A stretch of DNA of 64,000 bases, taken from Phalacrocorax aristotelis (taxonomy: Eukaryota; Chordata; Aves; Suliformes; Phalacrocoracidae). Every line of letters begins with the position of its first letter. Position 1 is the first letter of the stretch. This document shows positions 43,601-61,020 of this stretch, piece after piece. The stretch spans positions 8,690,501-8,754,500 of the forward strand of contig NC_134281.1 of NCBI RefSeq assembly GCF_949628215.1, read 5' to 3'. Position numbers and translations under genes: made by a program. The notes under the pieces were generated by a model that was not told where the DNA came from, did no database searches, and worked only from the letters and a program-made list of their open reading frames with translations.

Positions 43601-46600
43601 TAAGCCGTCAGCTCGCGGTGCGATGGTTGTGAACAAAGAGCTCTTCGTTAGAGCACGGACGTGCCAACCAGCTCCCAGGACCCTTCATGCCGTATGTGAT
43701 GGGACTTAAAGCCATTCAGCAACACTTGGGTCCAATCCCAGGCCCTGCTGCGGATCCTGATCTGCTGGCAGAGGATGCTCATGCGGTGGTCCCTGTCTCT
43801 GCAGCCCAAGAGAGCCAGGTATTGCCACAGGACTTCCCGGGAGAGGAAAGCAGGGCACTTCTGTGACCTGCTGCTGGCAAGTGCCTTGTACCCTGAGGCG
43901 ATATGAGCTTTTCCCTTTGCCGGCTGGGAGAGAGGAGCCCTCGCACCCAGGGAGGCTGGATGAGCAGAGGGAGCAGTGACAGCCAGGGTCCCCAGCTCCA
44001 TCGAAAGCACTTGCAGGCAAAACGCTTGTATCCTGACATTGCCATGGGTGGCTCCCTGCAAGCAGCACGTCAGCTGCTGGCTGGGCGCAGGAGCCTGGAC
44101 ACCAGGTGGTGGCTGGGGAGAGGGACATGGCAGGTTTTGGGTGGTCTGTCCCAGCTGTGCCGCTGCAGAAGGCTGGTGGTCCCCAAAGCTTTCGGTTAGC
44201 ATTTAGCAAGAGCAGAGCTTCACTTTGCGTGCTGGCAGCAAAAAAAGAAGCCCAGCAAACCGAAGACCCAGAAGGTAGAGTCGCGGCACAGTTATTGCTC
44301 TGAAACACTGTCACCTTGTGGCTGCTCAGCTGCAGTTGGACACGCTGCAGCCGATGTGCCTCGCTAGACATCGGGGTGGCCTAGGCACGGCTCCGAGGGC
44401 GAAGGGCCAGCCAGGACACAGCAAGAAGCAACCTCACATGGGGCACGGGGAGCTGCCTTGCTCTGGGTAGCGTTTAGTAACAGCTGTTACTGGGGAAAGA
44501 AGAAGTCTGGAAGTCTGTATTTGCACTTCCAGCCTGCCTGTGGCCTCCCACGTCTGCAAAAATGAGAACAGGAAGGGTGGTGATACTTGGGATGTCAGTG
44601 ATTACCTGCAACTGTCAGGAGTATTGACCACGCAGGATGCATCCACCCAGGGACTGCAAGGAGCCACCGAACCTCTCTGTGTGTATGAGCATCACCGGGG
44701 GGGGCTGCCGGTGATGGAGACACCAGGGTCACTGGAGGGGGTGCAGGACCGTGGCAAGCCCTGAGCCTGCTCCCCACACCCTGCATGCCTGGTCCAGACC
44801 AACTCATCTGCTGCTGGTCCTCCCAGCACACGGTGTGCCAGGGGAGCGTGGGGTCTGCACCCTCCTCTGAAACCGCTGGGAAAGGGAGCCCTCTGCCATG
44901 GGGAGAAACAGTCAGTGTTAGATGCTGGGGAGTTGTGATACCCCTTGATTTAATAAGCAGATGGGAGATCTCTGCTCCCTGTAAGAGGAGCACAGCCATC
45001 AGCCGCACAGCAAGGCAACAGCAAATACCACTACATTTTGCTATTTTTAAGTTTGACTGCACGGCCACAGGTGCTGAAAAAGCTGTCCTGCTCCAAAATC
45101 ACCATCAGGCAGAGGAGACCTGCTTGGATGCCCTGAACGCCACTGGAGCAGCTCCTGGGGTTACTGTGAGCAGGAAGGTTGACAGGATTAGTGCTTTGCA
45201 AGTGCAGAGTCACAGGGAGGTGCTAAGGAGCTCCCATCGGCTGCAAAAGGGGCTGGCTCCTACTTTCAGCTGGATAACCAGGGTGTATTATGCCATTAAA
45301 ACAACCTGCAGCATATCTGTGTCATCACTCTTCAAGTAACAGAGCATCATCAGTTACCAGGAGCCACCTCAGGGCTCTTGCTGCATCTTGGAAGGAAGGA
45401 AACAATCATTTGACGTGCACTTAGAAAAGAAACAAAAAAAAGGGCATTTGTTCCTTTTGAATGCAGTAAGGCCACATCAGAATTATGGTCACCACAAGGC
45501 CTTATTTCTTCATATAAATATTTGAGATATAAATATTCTCTCTGAATTTCCTTTTACGTTTAGCAGGGATGGTCATGTGCATGCAGCCAGCTCCCTTGCT
45601 CCCAGTTATTGGTTAATAAAGAAGATTATGCACACATAAATATGAAAACGTGGGAAATATTTACAGACAGTTTTTAATTAACTAGCATTTCATACAGTTA
45701 CAAAACAAAACACAATATTTTAGCAGTAAATAAACCCAGGAAAATTAAAACTCTCCTCACACCTAGCCACTTATTTTGGGGCCAATTAAAAAGTGGCAAA
45801 TCCAGAAAAGGGAGAACGAAGAACTTTTTCTCCCACAGCACATAATGAAGCTGTGGCTTTTACTGCCACAATGAACTGCGGGTGCCAAAAGCACAGCGAC
45901 ATTAACAGGGCGTGGGTATTTCTATGGACAGTAAGAAAGGCCAGGGCTATAATCGTTACGAATGATGTGAATTTTGGAAGAGAGGCAGACCTCCAGCTGT
46001 GGTTGCAAACCGATCTTTACTGGGGATTAGGGAAAGAGTCAAGGTGACAGCCAGGTTATCTGCTTACAAGGGAGCTGCACATACTTCCCACCTTCCATCC
46101 AGTGGTGGAGAGGCCAGCCACAATAACTGGACACAACCTGATATGATTTTTTTTTTTCCTTCTTCCATTTTTGTGAGCTAATCCCAGCTTGGCTGCTCAC
46201 ACAAGTAACGCTCACCCGTGTGTGCAGTGCCAGAGTGTATGAAACATCAGCCTTAGCAGAAAAAAAACCCAACCGTCCTTTTCTTCCTAAACAAGGCACG
46301 CTAAGAATAAACAGCATACCGCGGCGCCGAGGACGCTGCCCAAGGAACATAGCCAGGGACAAGATTCAAAAGAAAAATATGCAAGAGGCCTAAAAGTGTC
46401 TGTCATAAAAAAAAAACATCTAAAAGGTCTCTGAGCAAATGCAAAGGCCAACAGGCAAATATCATAAATACTGCTGCAAAGATCTACGTGCAGCTCTCTG
46501 CAAAGCATCAGAGCAACTCCTTATTGTGCAATCAATACAAACGAGATTGCAACTCAAAAAGAAACAGAAGACAAAAAAAAATCCTGCTCCTAAAGAAACA

Positions 46601-47150
46601 AAGGAGCTACCTGAATTAGAACACAGATTCTCTTTTATTTTGTTCTGAAACACTAGAACTACAAGCCAGTGACTTAAATAAAGAGGAGAAAATCGGAGTC
46701 AGTGTAATAAATATTACCACTTATCAAAAACGCAGCAGATGAGCTCCTTCCAGCAAACTTCCAAACAATTCCCAGCCGATATGAAGAAGCCAGTCGTAGG
46801 AATACAGTGTGCCAAAACGGTTGAGGGAACAGTTTCTCCCATGACCTGGACGAAAAGCCCAACCCCAAAACAGAGGCACTGGCAAAAAGCATTGTGTTTA
46901 AAACTGAATTCCAGCAAAAGGCATAATTTAAAACCAAACAGCACCTCGAGGAAGCCAGCTGGGAGGAGCCCGTCTGTTGGCACGGGCAGTTTGCAGGCAG
47001 CCCCCGGCGGGGCAGGACCGGGGGTGATGTTCGGGGCCACCCACCCACCTGCCCACGGGTGCGCCCTGCCTCACTGGCACCGTGGGACGTGCTCCAGCCC
47101 TTGGTGCCGGCAGCTTGTGTTGCACAAGGTCAGGAAACATAAAAAGATAG
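43601..47150. other. Intergenic spacer with a GC-rich patch
   Basis: About 43.6-45.3 kb is GC-richer than the flanks and has overlapping ORFs in several frames and both strands (up to 221 codons on the minus strand). None resembles a known protein. The rest is AT-rich unique sequence. Confidence 0.65.
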
Positions 47151-47670
47151 ATATTTAATAAAGAGATGGAGAAATGTTAAGAAAAGCTAAATGAAAAGTA
47201 GACGGGAACGTGGGCCAGAAGTGACATCCCGCCCCCCCCCCGGCCCAGCAGCACAAGATATAATCAACACATGGGCTTTTAAAAGCCTTTTTTATTTGCC
47301 TTCTGGCTTCCTGAGCCACAGGCATGCTTTTGGGCAAGAGTCAAGCTTTTTTCTGCAACTCTGAAAGCTACAAATCTACTTTTTGGGGTGCCCCCTCCCC
47401 CCCCAGCAGGCGCTGAGACCCCTCTCGGGGGCCCCCCCCCGCCCCGCGCTGCAAGCACCGAACCGCCGCAGCCGCCGGCAAACGCGGAGCGAAACCGCCG
47501 GCACCGGCGCGCCCGGGCGCTGCGGGGGCACACGGAGACGGCGCCTTCGCACCTGCGCCCCCTATGGACCACGCGTGCACGGCCCCTATAGCCCGCACTG
47601 CGCGTGCCCACCTCCTGCAGCCTGCACAGCTGGTAGGCGCCTCCCACAGCCAGAGCGTTGGTAGCTACTA

Positions 47671-47890
47671 CAGCCCGGGCACGCCCAGCCCCTATAGCTC
47701 GCACTGGGCGCCTGCAGCCCGGGCGCGCCCAGCCCCTATAGCTCGCACTGGGCGCCTGCAGCCCGGGCGCGCCCAGCCCCTATAGCTCGCACTGGGCGCC
47801 TGCAGCCCGGGCGCGCCCAGCCCCTATAGCTCGCACTGGGCGCCTGCAGCCCGGGCGCGCCCAGCCCCTATAGCTCGCACTACACGCTGG
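47671..47890. repeat. 44-bp GC-rich minisatellite, five copies
   Basis: Copies start at 47671, 47715, 47759, 47803 and 47847. The unit begins CAGCCCGGGCGCGCCCAGCC and continues CCTATAGCTCGCACTGGGCG plus CCTG. Copies 2-4 are identical, copy 1 has one change near the start, and copy 5 diverges in its last 10 bases. Degenerate relatives of the unit (CCCCTATAG, GCACTGCGC) extend on both sides, from about 47555 to 48045. Confidence 0.95.
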
Positions 47891-48028
47891 CAGCCCGTAC
47901 AGCCTGCACTGCGCACACAAACCCAGCAACCCGCACGACGCATGCCCACGGCAGAGCCCTCACGCTGCCCCGTACATATAGTCACGGCGGCTATAGGTCC
48001 CGCGCGTGCCCGCCCCCTGTGGACGGCA

Positions 48029-48041
48029 CTGCGCATGCGCG
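48029..48041. promoter_or_regulatory. NRF1-type site in the PSMD6 promoter
   Basis: CTGCGCATGCGCG contains the palindromic core GCGCATGCGC, the classic consensus for nuclear respiratory factor 1. It lies about 240 bp before the PSMD6 start codon. Weaker relatives lie at 47599-47608, 47910-47918, 48067-48075 and 48084-48096. Binding is inferred from the motif only. Confidence 0.7.
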
Positions 48042-48147
48042 CCCTCACCTCTCACGTCCCCAGCAGATGCGCAGACACAGCCCCGCGCACGCGCGCTTCC
48101 CCCTACACTACTCGCAGGCCTCCGGGGCGGCAGTGGGCGCTGTAAGG

Positions 48148-48169
48148 CGGAAGCGCGGGGCCGCTTCCG
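48148..48169. promoter_or_regulatory. Inverted pair of ETS/GABP-type sites
   Basis: CGGAAGCG (48148-48155) and its exact complement CGCTTCCG (48162-48169) are separated by CGGGGC. Each carries the GGAAG core of ETS factors. The position, about 105-125 bp before the ATG, fits the core promoter of a housekeeping gene. Confidence 0.65.
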
Positions 48170-48178
48170 TCCGTCGCG

Positions 48179-48187
48179 GCTGAGTCA
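48179..48187 (-). promoter_or_regulatory. ARE/AP-1-like element before PSMD6
   Basis: GCTGAGTCA on the + strand reads TGACTCAGC on the - strand, which fits the antioxidant response core TGACnnnGC. Established knowledge: NFE2L1 (and NFE2L2) induce proteasome subunit genes through such elements. Its place about 90 bp before the ATG makes it a good candidate for the proteasome bounce-back response. Confidence 0.6.
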
Positions 48188-48273
48188 CCGGGCCGCGCCG
48201 CCGCCTGCCTGCCGCCACCGAGCCGCCCCGTCCCCGTCCTGGTCCCGGTCCGGTCCCGTCCCTCTCCGCCGCC

Positions 48274-54276
<6,003 letters not shown>

Positions 54277-54485
54277 TTTTTTAATGCAAGGGAATGCAAA
54301 ATTTAGATGTTTAAAACATTTTGGAAGTAACCTATAAATATATTGTATAACTTGGTATACTGTAGGTAAAACAAAATACTAGCGAGAAAGGTAGTCTTTT
54401 TACTTTCTACTTCATTATGTAAACAATGTTCTGTTTTGGTGTATGGATCTCAGTTCATTTATTAAATGTATGATACAGTTGGTGA
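54277..54485 (+). other. PSMD6: PSMD6 3' UTR
   Basis: Short AT-rich tail after the stop. It ends shortly after the variant polyadenylation signal ATTAAA at 54461-54466. The end is approximate. Confidence 0.65.
54461..54466 (+). terminator. PSMD6: PSMD6 polyadenylation signal (ATTAAA)
   Basis: ATTAAA about 185 bases after the stop, followed by the GU-rich TTGGTGACCTCTTGTAATA. No canonical AATAAA lies in this short 3' UTR. Confidence 0.6.
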
Positions 54486-57400
54486 CCTCTTGTAATATAC
54501 TTTGTTCCTTTGAATGCTGTACACACAGTCAAGTAGTGTTCAACAGCAAGGCAGGGTCAAGATCTGTGAACAAAGAGAACTAAAGGCAATGCTACGTTTG
54601 CTTTTTTGAGTTCTGCATTTGAATCAAAGGTGAAAAGAATCAGTTGCATGATAGTAAAGTAGCCAAAAATTTTCGTTTGTGCACTGTCCAGGCAGAAAGA
54701 GCTCTCGTTACGAGAGGATTACAGCTTAATCCTGTCAGAGAGGAATAAGGACACAAATGACTGGTAAAGCATTAATACAGTTTTCATGGTTATAAGGACT
54801 ATAACTTCGGGAACATCTTTAACTGAAGTAGCCTGTCCCTTAAAATGACATTTTTGCTAGCTATTGAAAAGGCGGCCAGCACATTAGCAAAGCATCACAG
54901 TTGTAATTACTTCCCGTGTTAGATTTGCAGATGTCAAAATGATGGTAGGAACAGTGGAAGAGGCTACTGCAGTTTGACACAACGGATCAAATACTGTAGG
55001 GGGTTATGGTTTCTTCCTTCACAGCTGCTGAGGAATAAACGTTTCAAATAGGCTGCTGCCATACTGATGACACATGGTTTCTGGCTGTAGCAGAGCCTAC
55101 GGCAGCAGCTGTTTGCCCTGCCCAAAGAAAGTCTGTGACTTAGGCCTGTTAGCTGTTTGATCCCACTGCACTTAGCAACCATTTGCTAATCCATTTGCTG
55201 CCTGGATTCATTGCAACATTAATGCTCAAAGTAACACCACCAGGTAGACGTACCCGCAGAGCGATGCCGGCATTCGGCAGCAACTGTGCGCCAGCAAGGA
55301 CAGCGTGGGGTTTCACGTGCCCGCTCCTCTTTCTGGGGTATTGTGGAGGATCGCCCGTCTTTGAATCGCTGACACCTGCCTGAGGTTAGACTCCTCCCCC
55401 CCAGTCTTGAGGGTCCATTAATATTCTCTGTTGGACTGTTCTGAAACCCAAAATATGACCCAAATGACTTTTGGTTTTCTTTTACTACTTACTAGAAGCT
55501 GTTTTGTTTTTTCCAAGGAGCAGCTATTTAGCTAGAGTTTAAAGACTTAAATATCAGACAGTACTAATTAGAAGAAAATTCTAATCTTTGCTTTCTTTGG
55601 ACCAGCGAAAATAATAATAGAGAACCCTAGTTTGTTTACCATGTGGCCAGCTAATGATTCTATATTTTGTGTGTTCACACACGTATCGCTGCTTCTAGAC
55701 CCGTACCGTGGCACATAAAGCACAGCTAGCTAGGAAGACTTTAGTTCTTGCTCCCTTTTGCTAACATCTTTTCCACTTTCCACACATACAACTGTTAAGC
55801 GTATCAGAAGATGACGCTGCCGACGGTCTGGGCTGTTTGCTTCCCTGAATTGAGGGATTTAGTTTCTGGTACGCAGATGAGTTTTCCTTTCCAACATATT
55901 TGTACTTGAACTGGCCTTAATTAACTATATCAAAGCTTTGCAAAATAAACCCCAGGATTTCCATTCAGCTTATGGATTACCATATATATATATTTAACTC
56001 TAAGTTGAAGGGAGAAGAAACTTAAAGCTAGGTGAATGTAGACTTCATTCACTCAAGAGAAAGCTTGCTGCTCTTTTAGCATAGGTAAGAGCAACAGGAA
56101 AAAAAACCAGGGAAATGTCTACTTTGTGAGGAAAATAAAAGCATTACTAAAGATTCTTAGTGTGCTGCAAGATATTTGCAGAGCTTTCACTTTTTATTTT
56201 AGTCTAATCATCACTATCACATCCCGTGGGAGCTGAGCATGTCAGAGACTGGTGTTCTCTGCTCAGGCAGGTGAAAAACCAGAATGTTCAGAACAGGAGC
56301 GCGCGTATCCTACCAGAGCAAAGTGAGAATTCATCTTCAGCGTGCCACCAGACAGTTCTAGTATGGCTCTTTGTCAAGATGCCAACATTATCTAGAAAAA
56401 TGCTAATTGCACTAGAGACAATTTTTAAAAACCTCCTTGAAGATACCGACCTGCATTGCTCATTTCCTGGTCTCAGCCTGTGTCCTGTGAAGGAGGATCC
56501 AGACAGAACCTGCAGAGCTGCTTGACAAAGCCTTTGGGGCCAAGGCCCGGCAAGAAAGCCGCGGCAATTTTACCTGAACAACTTTAAGGCTTTCAGCAGC
56601 AGTTCAGCCTCTCAGCCACACCAGATAGTGGTGGGATAAAATTCTGGACAGTTGTAGGGAAGGGAAACGCCTCCTGAAGTCCACAGCTGGATGCACAAAG
56701 CATAGCCAGAGCAGCTATTTACTGCTCTCCTGAAAAAAGAAAAATCAATCTGGTCCACGGTCTTTTTCAAAGCGTGGGAATGCTGAGGGGTCCAGGGTGG
56801 TCAGGCCTTGAGCTGATCAAGGGCAGAATTTTTTCTATTCTATCATTTTTAACTGCCTGCTTCAATTTCCACATCAAATCAGAAGCAATAGGATTTCTGC
56901 TTCCTTTAAACCCTCAAGTAATGTCAGGTTAACCTTTCACTGTCCCACGATCATGTTAGTTTTACCTTTTGTTTATTTCCTCTCATGATTTCCATTTATT
57001 TAACTCTGATGGCGAGTGGCACACCCGGTCGTGCCTCGGTCTTGACACCTTTCCATGGATTTGTAGTCCACATGCCAAAGTTGTACATTCTCTCTTGTAA
57101 TTTAAGCTTGTGCAGTTCCTTGAACTAATGCCATTCTCCAATTTCACTTTGGAAGACTGACTCCATACTAGCAACACGGGAGCTAGAATCAGCCACAGAT
57201 TTCAAGATACAGCTACACCACAGGGGCGCTTTCCACCTTGCCCTGCAATACGTGTGTGGCCGTTAACGCTGTGGGCACGCAGGAGGGAAGGAGATGGAGC
57301 GTTGCAGGGTTTGTCAGTAAAGTTCTGCTACAAAATGGTTGAGATCTAGTTCGCGTGCAGACGTCTTTTGGCTCACCTGTCTGCTGACCTGCCAACAGCT

Positions 57401-59870
57401 CCAGTCCTCCTTTCACTGAACGCTGGGCTCCAGAGTTTAAGGTCTAACCTTGCAGACAAGCGACAAGGCACTCACTCTTGAAAAAAGTCACCTGTCAGGG
57501 ACTGGAAGGGACACAGGTGAAGGGAGCTCAACTGCAAAAAGGGAGGACAAAGAAAACGTCCAGCACCGTGTTGGAGAGCAGCTAAACTGAGCGGCAGCAC
57601 GCTGTCCCTGCTGGTGCCAGAGAAAGCTTTTGTACCGATTTGGCGACAGGTGTCAGCTACAGTCATTCCCCATGGGCTTGGGCAAGGCTTTTTGACCAAC
57701 TGCATCTCTCAGGCCAGTTTTTGTCCTTTGCAATGAACTTTGACTCCGGGTTAGTTTAAACAACTTCAGAAAAGGTTTTGAGATGGCCCTTAAGTTTGAT
57801 GGGCCAGAAAAACAAAACCAAAACAAGCATATGCCACTTTTCTGCGACAAAGATCCCATGCTGCTTGTTAGGAACAAATCCAGCAGCTAATGCAGTTCTG
57901 AGCCAAAGCACTGAGAAAAGCATTCAGACAAATTAAGAGTCCCATGGTGGATCTTAGAAGCCACGTGAGTTTGATTATTTGTTGCAGCAGAACATGATAA
58001 TAACGAACCAACAGGAATTTGCATTTAAATAAAGCCAATTGCAAGCCCTTGTATCGGTTGTTTCAGTAGCTGGCATAAATAACGGCAGCCACGGAGCGCT
58101 TCAGGCTACAAAGGCAATGGGTGTCAGGGCTGTTCGCTGTCAACCCGGCCGCACGCCGCGAGGGCACGGGGCCAGCTGTGCACCCCTGCCCCCAGAGCTG
58201 CACGTCCTGCAGGCGCAGGACCACGATTTAGGGAGCTTTCCTGCCAAAGGTAGGTTGTAGCCTTTGAGCCCAACAGGTCTCCACCAGAAGGCTGACAGCT
58301 TCGGGTTCGAAGGACACGTCGCCAGCTTCCGTTTTGAATGCAAAGGGTATCGACGGCATGCACGTGCACACAAAAGCATATACGCAGAGAACCTCTGACA
58401 TTGGGACTTGCACACGCTATCAGGCTCAAACTCCTTCACCACCAGTAGCTCTCCCGGGATATAAACGGGAGTATTTTCCTGTGAAACGATCAGTGACAGG
58501 AAAGAAACTGCTTTCAGTCCACTTCAGGGAAGTCTGTGTTTACGGGGCTCTACTCCCGCACCTGGTCAGAAGGGATTTTTCATGACAAACCCCTTTCCTG
58601 AACTGATGGAGTCGCTGGGAGAAGCGATAACCCGGTGAGCAGCTCCGCGCTCTGCCCCGGGGTCAGGGCTCCCTGGCAGCGGCGCTGCAGGGTGCCGGTG
58701 CCCAACGCAGCAAAGGCAGGGGAGAGGGAGGGCATCCAAACCCGCAGAGCTCCGAGGTGCCTCGGAGAGCTCAGCGTTACACGGGATAAACACAACTTTT
58801 TCCCTCTTCCTTCACCTTACCGGTTTTAGAGGATACAGAACCCTACTTTAAACGCAGTTAAATGCAGAGTTAATCCTTCAGTTCTGAAGCAGACGCAGAC
58901 AGCTCGGAGTCACAAACTTGCCTGAACGCGATGACAAGCGGAGAGCCCTGCCCTGCCGCGCCAGCCTCCGCCTCCTGCGCACTCCGTGCTGCGTCACTCC
59001 CGCAGCCCGGCACGACCAGCTCCAGGCCAGCAGTTTACGGGGTGGAGCAGAAATTAGAAATCGCTACTAGAAAAGAAAGATATTTGCAGGAAGGTGAGAC
59101 AAAAAAAATAAAACTTCAGTCAACACAAAAGGTAAGTTACACGTAGAATTATTAGAAGTTCTCGTTACACGAAGGCAAAGCAGAACCTGCTTCCTGCCTG
59201 ACCCCCCCCATTCATATCTGGTAGCATTTATTCCAAAGACTAAAAACTTTGTTCTTACTGTTCTGAGAGGAAAAGAAAGGGAAGAAAAAAAGGGAGAGAA
59301 TAAAGGAAGCACTGCCATGGATGCGACTACGAATTCCGATCCCACTAACAGGAGTTTTACCAGTCTTACAAACGGCTCCTCAGAAGTCATCCACCACACG
59401 CGAGCCCCGAGTCACACGCAGAGAAAAGCCCGCAAGAGTATTTAATTCACACACTGGATCTTTGAACTGTGAAAACATGGAAGATGCTTTTTTTGGAAGG
59501 AAAAAAATAAAGGGCAGACGATGATTCACTGTACCACATTTGGGGCTGTAAAAGCCGCTCCTCATTGCTGAACTCTGAAAACGATACAAAGCGCGAACCT
59601 TAAGCAACAGGACGTCCTTTGCACAGGGAAGACAGCGCGGAGCCGATACGGGCACCTCTCAAAACCAGGCCCCCACGCCCCCGCAGCAGGTCAAGATGCG
59701 ATCCTGCCCGGCTGGCTCTGTAGCCGCTCGCGCGAGGCTGACAGCGACAGTCTGACCGCATCCACTTCTCTGAAATCAGTTCACATAGGCACCGATACAG
59801 ATAAGGTTTTCCTTTAATGGTGAATGATTTTATAATGAAGCAGAAACATATACTGTATTCCATGCAACCA
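54486..59870. other. Spacer between convergent PSMD6 and the minus-strand gene
   Basis: No gene is recognised. It is mixed AT-rich sequence with GC-rich, CpG-bearing patches at about 58100-58250, 58620-58780 and 58930-59050. Open frames in these patches (for example 58931-59146) have no recognised relatives. Confidence 0.65.
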
Positions 59871-60775
59871 ACCTCATTTATTGAAAAGTCCTAATTTTAT
59901 TGCCTTGTTTAGTAACATGTTTGTTCAACAAACTAATCTTTTTCATGAAGCAAAGCACAACTTTTTCTTATAAATAGTATAAATTATTTTATTTACAGAA
60001 ACTTGTTACAAAACAAATAGACTATATATTTATTTCTTTTAAATATCCAAAGTAATTTTTCTATCCCATGACATTTGTTCATGTACTATACAGCAGCCAA
60101 CACAGAGTTCAGCTGATCAGATGCTCTTGATTATGTATACAAATTAAGAAACTATTCACACATTTTACACAGGAGATTGCTTTTAGAACCAGGCTCAACA
60201 CGGAGCAAGATGCTTTCAAGGCCTACATTCACATTGACATTATGTAGTGCTCATTTTAAAATTACCTTTAAAACGTAAAATATCTTGCACAAAAAGGTAA
60301 AAATGATTATTTTCTGCTGAACGGTGAAACATTTAAGAATCTTTCTAAGCCCAATTCCCTCCTCCGGGACAGAATGAGTGAAAGATGAGAGAGAGAGATT
60401 CCTTGGCAAGAGAACTCTTACGGGAAGACAACTGCCTCAGAAATTTCATGTGGAAATCACATCTTTAGTTTTGAATCTTTTTAAGAGGTACTTACTTTTC
60501 TGTTTTGTTTTGTTTTCCTGGAATACCAACTATTTTGAACATTTTCTAAATCATTTCATTTATGAATGAATAACTCCCCCTCTCCCTCCCCACCCAAAAT
60601 GAGCCAGTTAAATAAGCTGCTGGTTAAAACCACATTTCAAATGCTTGGCATTATATTAAATACAAGTTATCAGCGGGATTGTTCCAACACAAGGTACTCT
60701 AATGAAAAGATTTTACAAAGGTTACCAGCATCATTCGCTTTCTTTCGTCAACCCATCTCATTAATTTCAGAAAAA

Positions 60776-60845
60776 TATCTATATATGTATGTGTATATAT
60801 ATATACACACGCACACATACATACATATACGCACACATATATTAT
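60776..60845. repeat. TA/CA/GT microsatellite
   Basis: Alternating purine-pyrimidine run: TATATGTATGTGTATATATA, then ACACACGCACACATACATAC and more of the same. It lies in the presumed minus-strand 3' UTR. Confidence 0.92.
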
Positions 60846-60994
60846 GTACGGGTGGAAAAAGCAAGCTCCAAAATTTCAACTGAACATTCAAGTCTTTTAA
60901 GGAGAAGCTGTCTAAACAGTCCGAGCTTAAAACTAGTTATATCAGGCACTTTCAGTTTTTCCGTTAGTTTTAAACCACATGAGACCCACACAAA

Positions 60995-61020
60995 TGCGCA
61001 CGCACGCACACGCACACAAA
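60995..61020. repeat. CA/CGCA microsatellite
   Basis: GCGCACGCACGCACACGCAC followed by ACAAAC. Simple repeat in the presumed minus-strand 3' UTR. Confidence 0.88.

Noticed and set aside
43706-44371. 221-codon minus-strand ORF in the spacer
   Set aside because: It overlaps other long frames on both strands in a GC-rich patch and resembles no known protein; codon texture looks random.
47555-47567. CTCF-like motif (GCGCCCCCTATGG)
   Set aside because: Only the AGGGGGCGC half fits; the rest of the consensus is off by one base and does not align.
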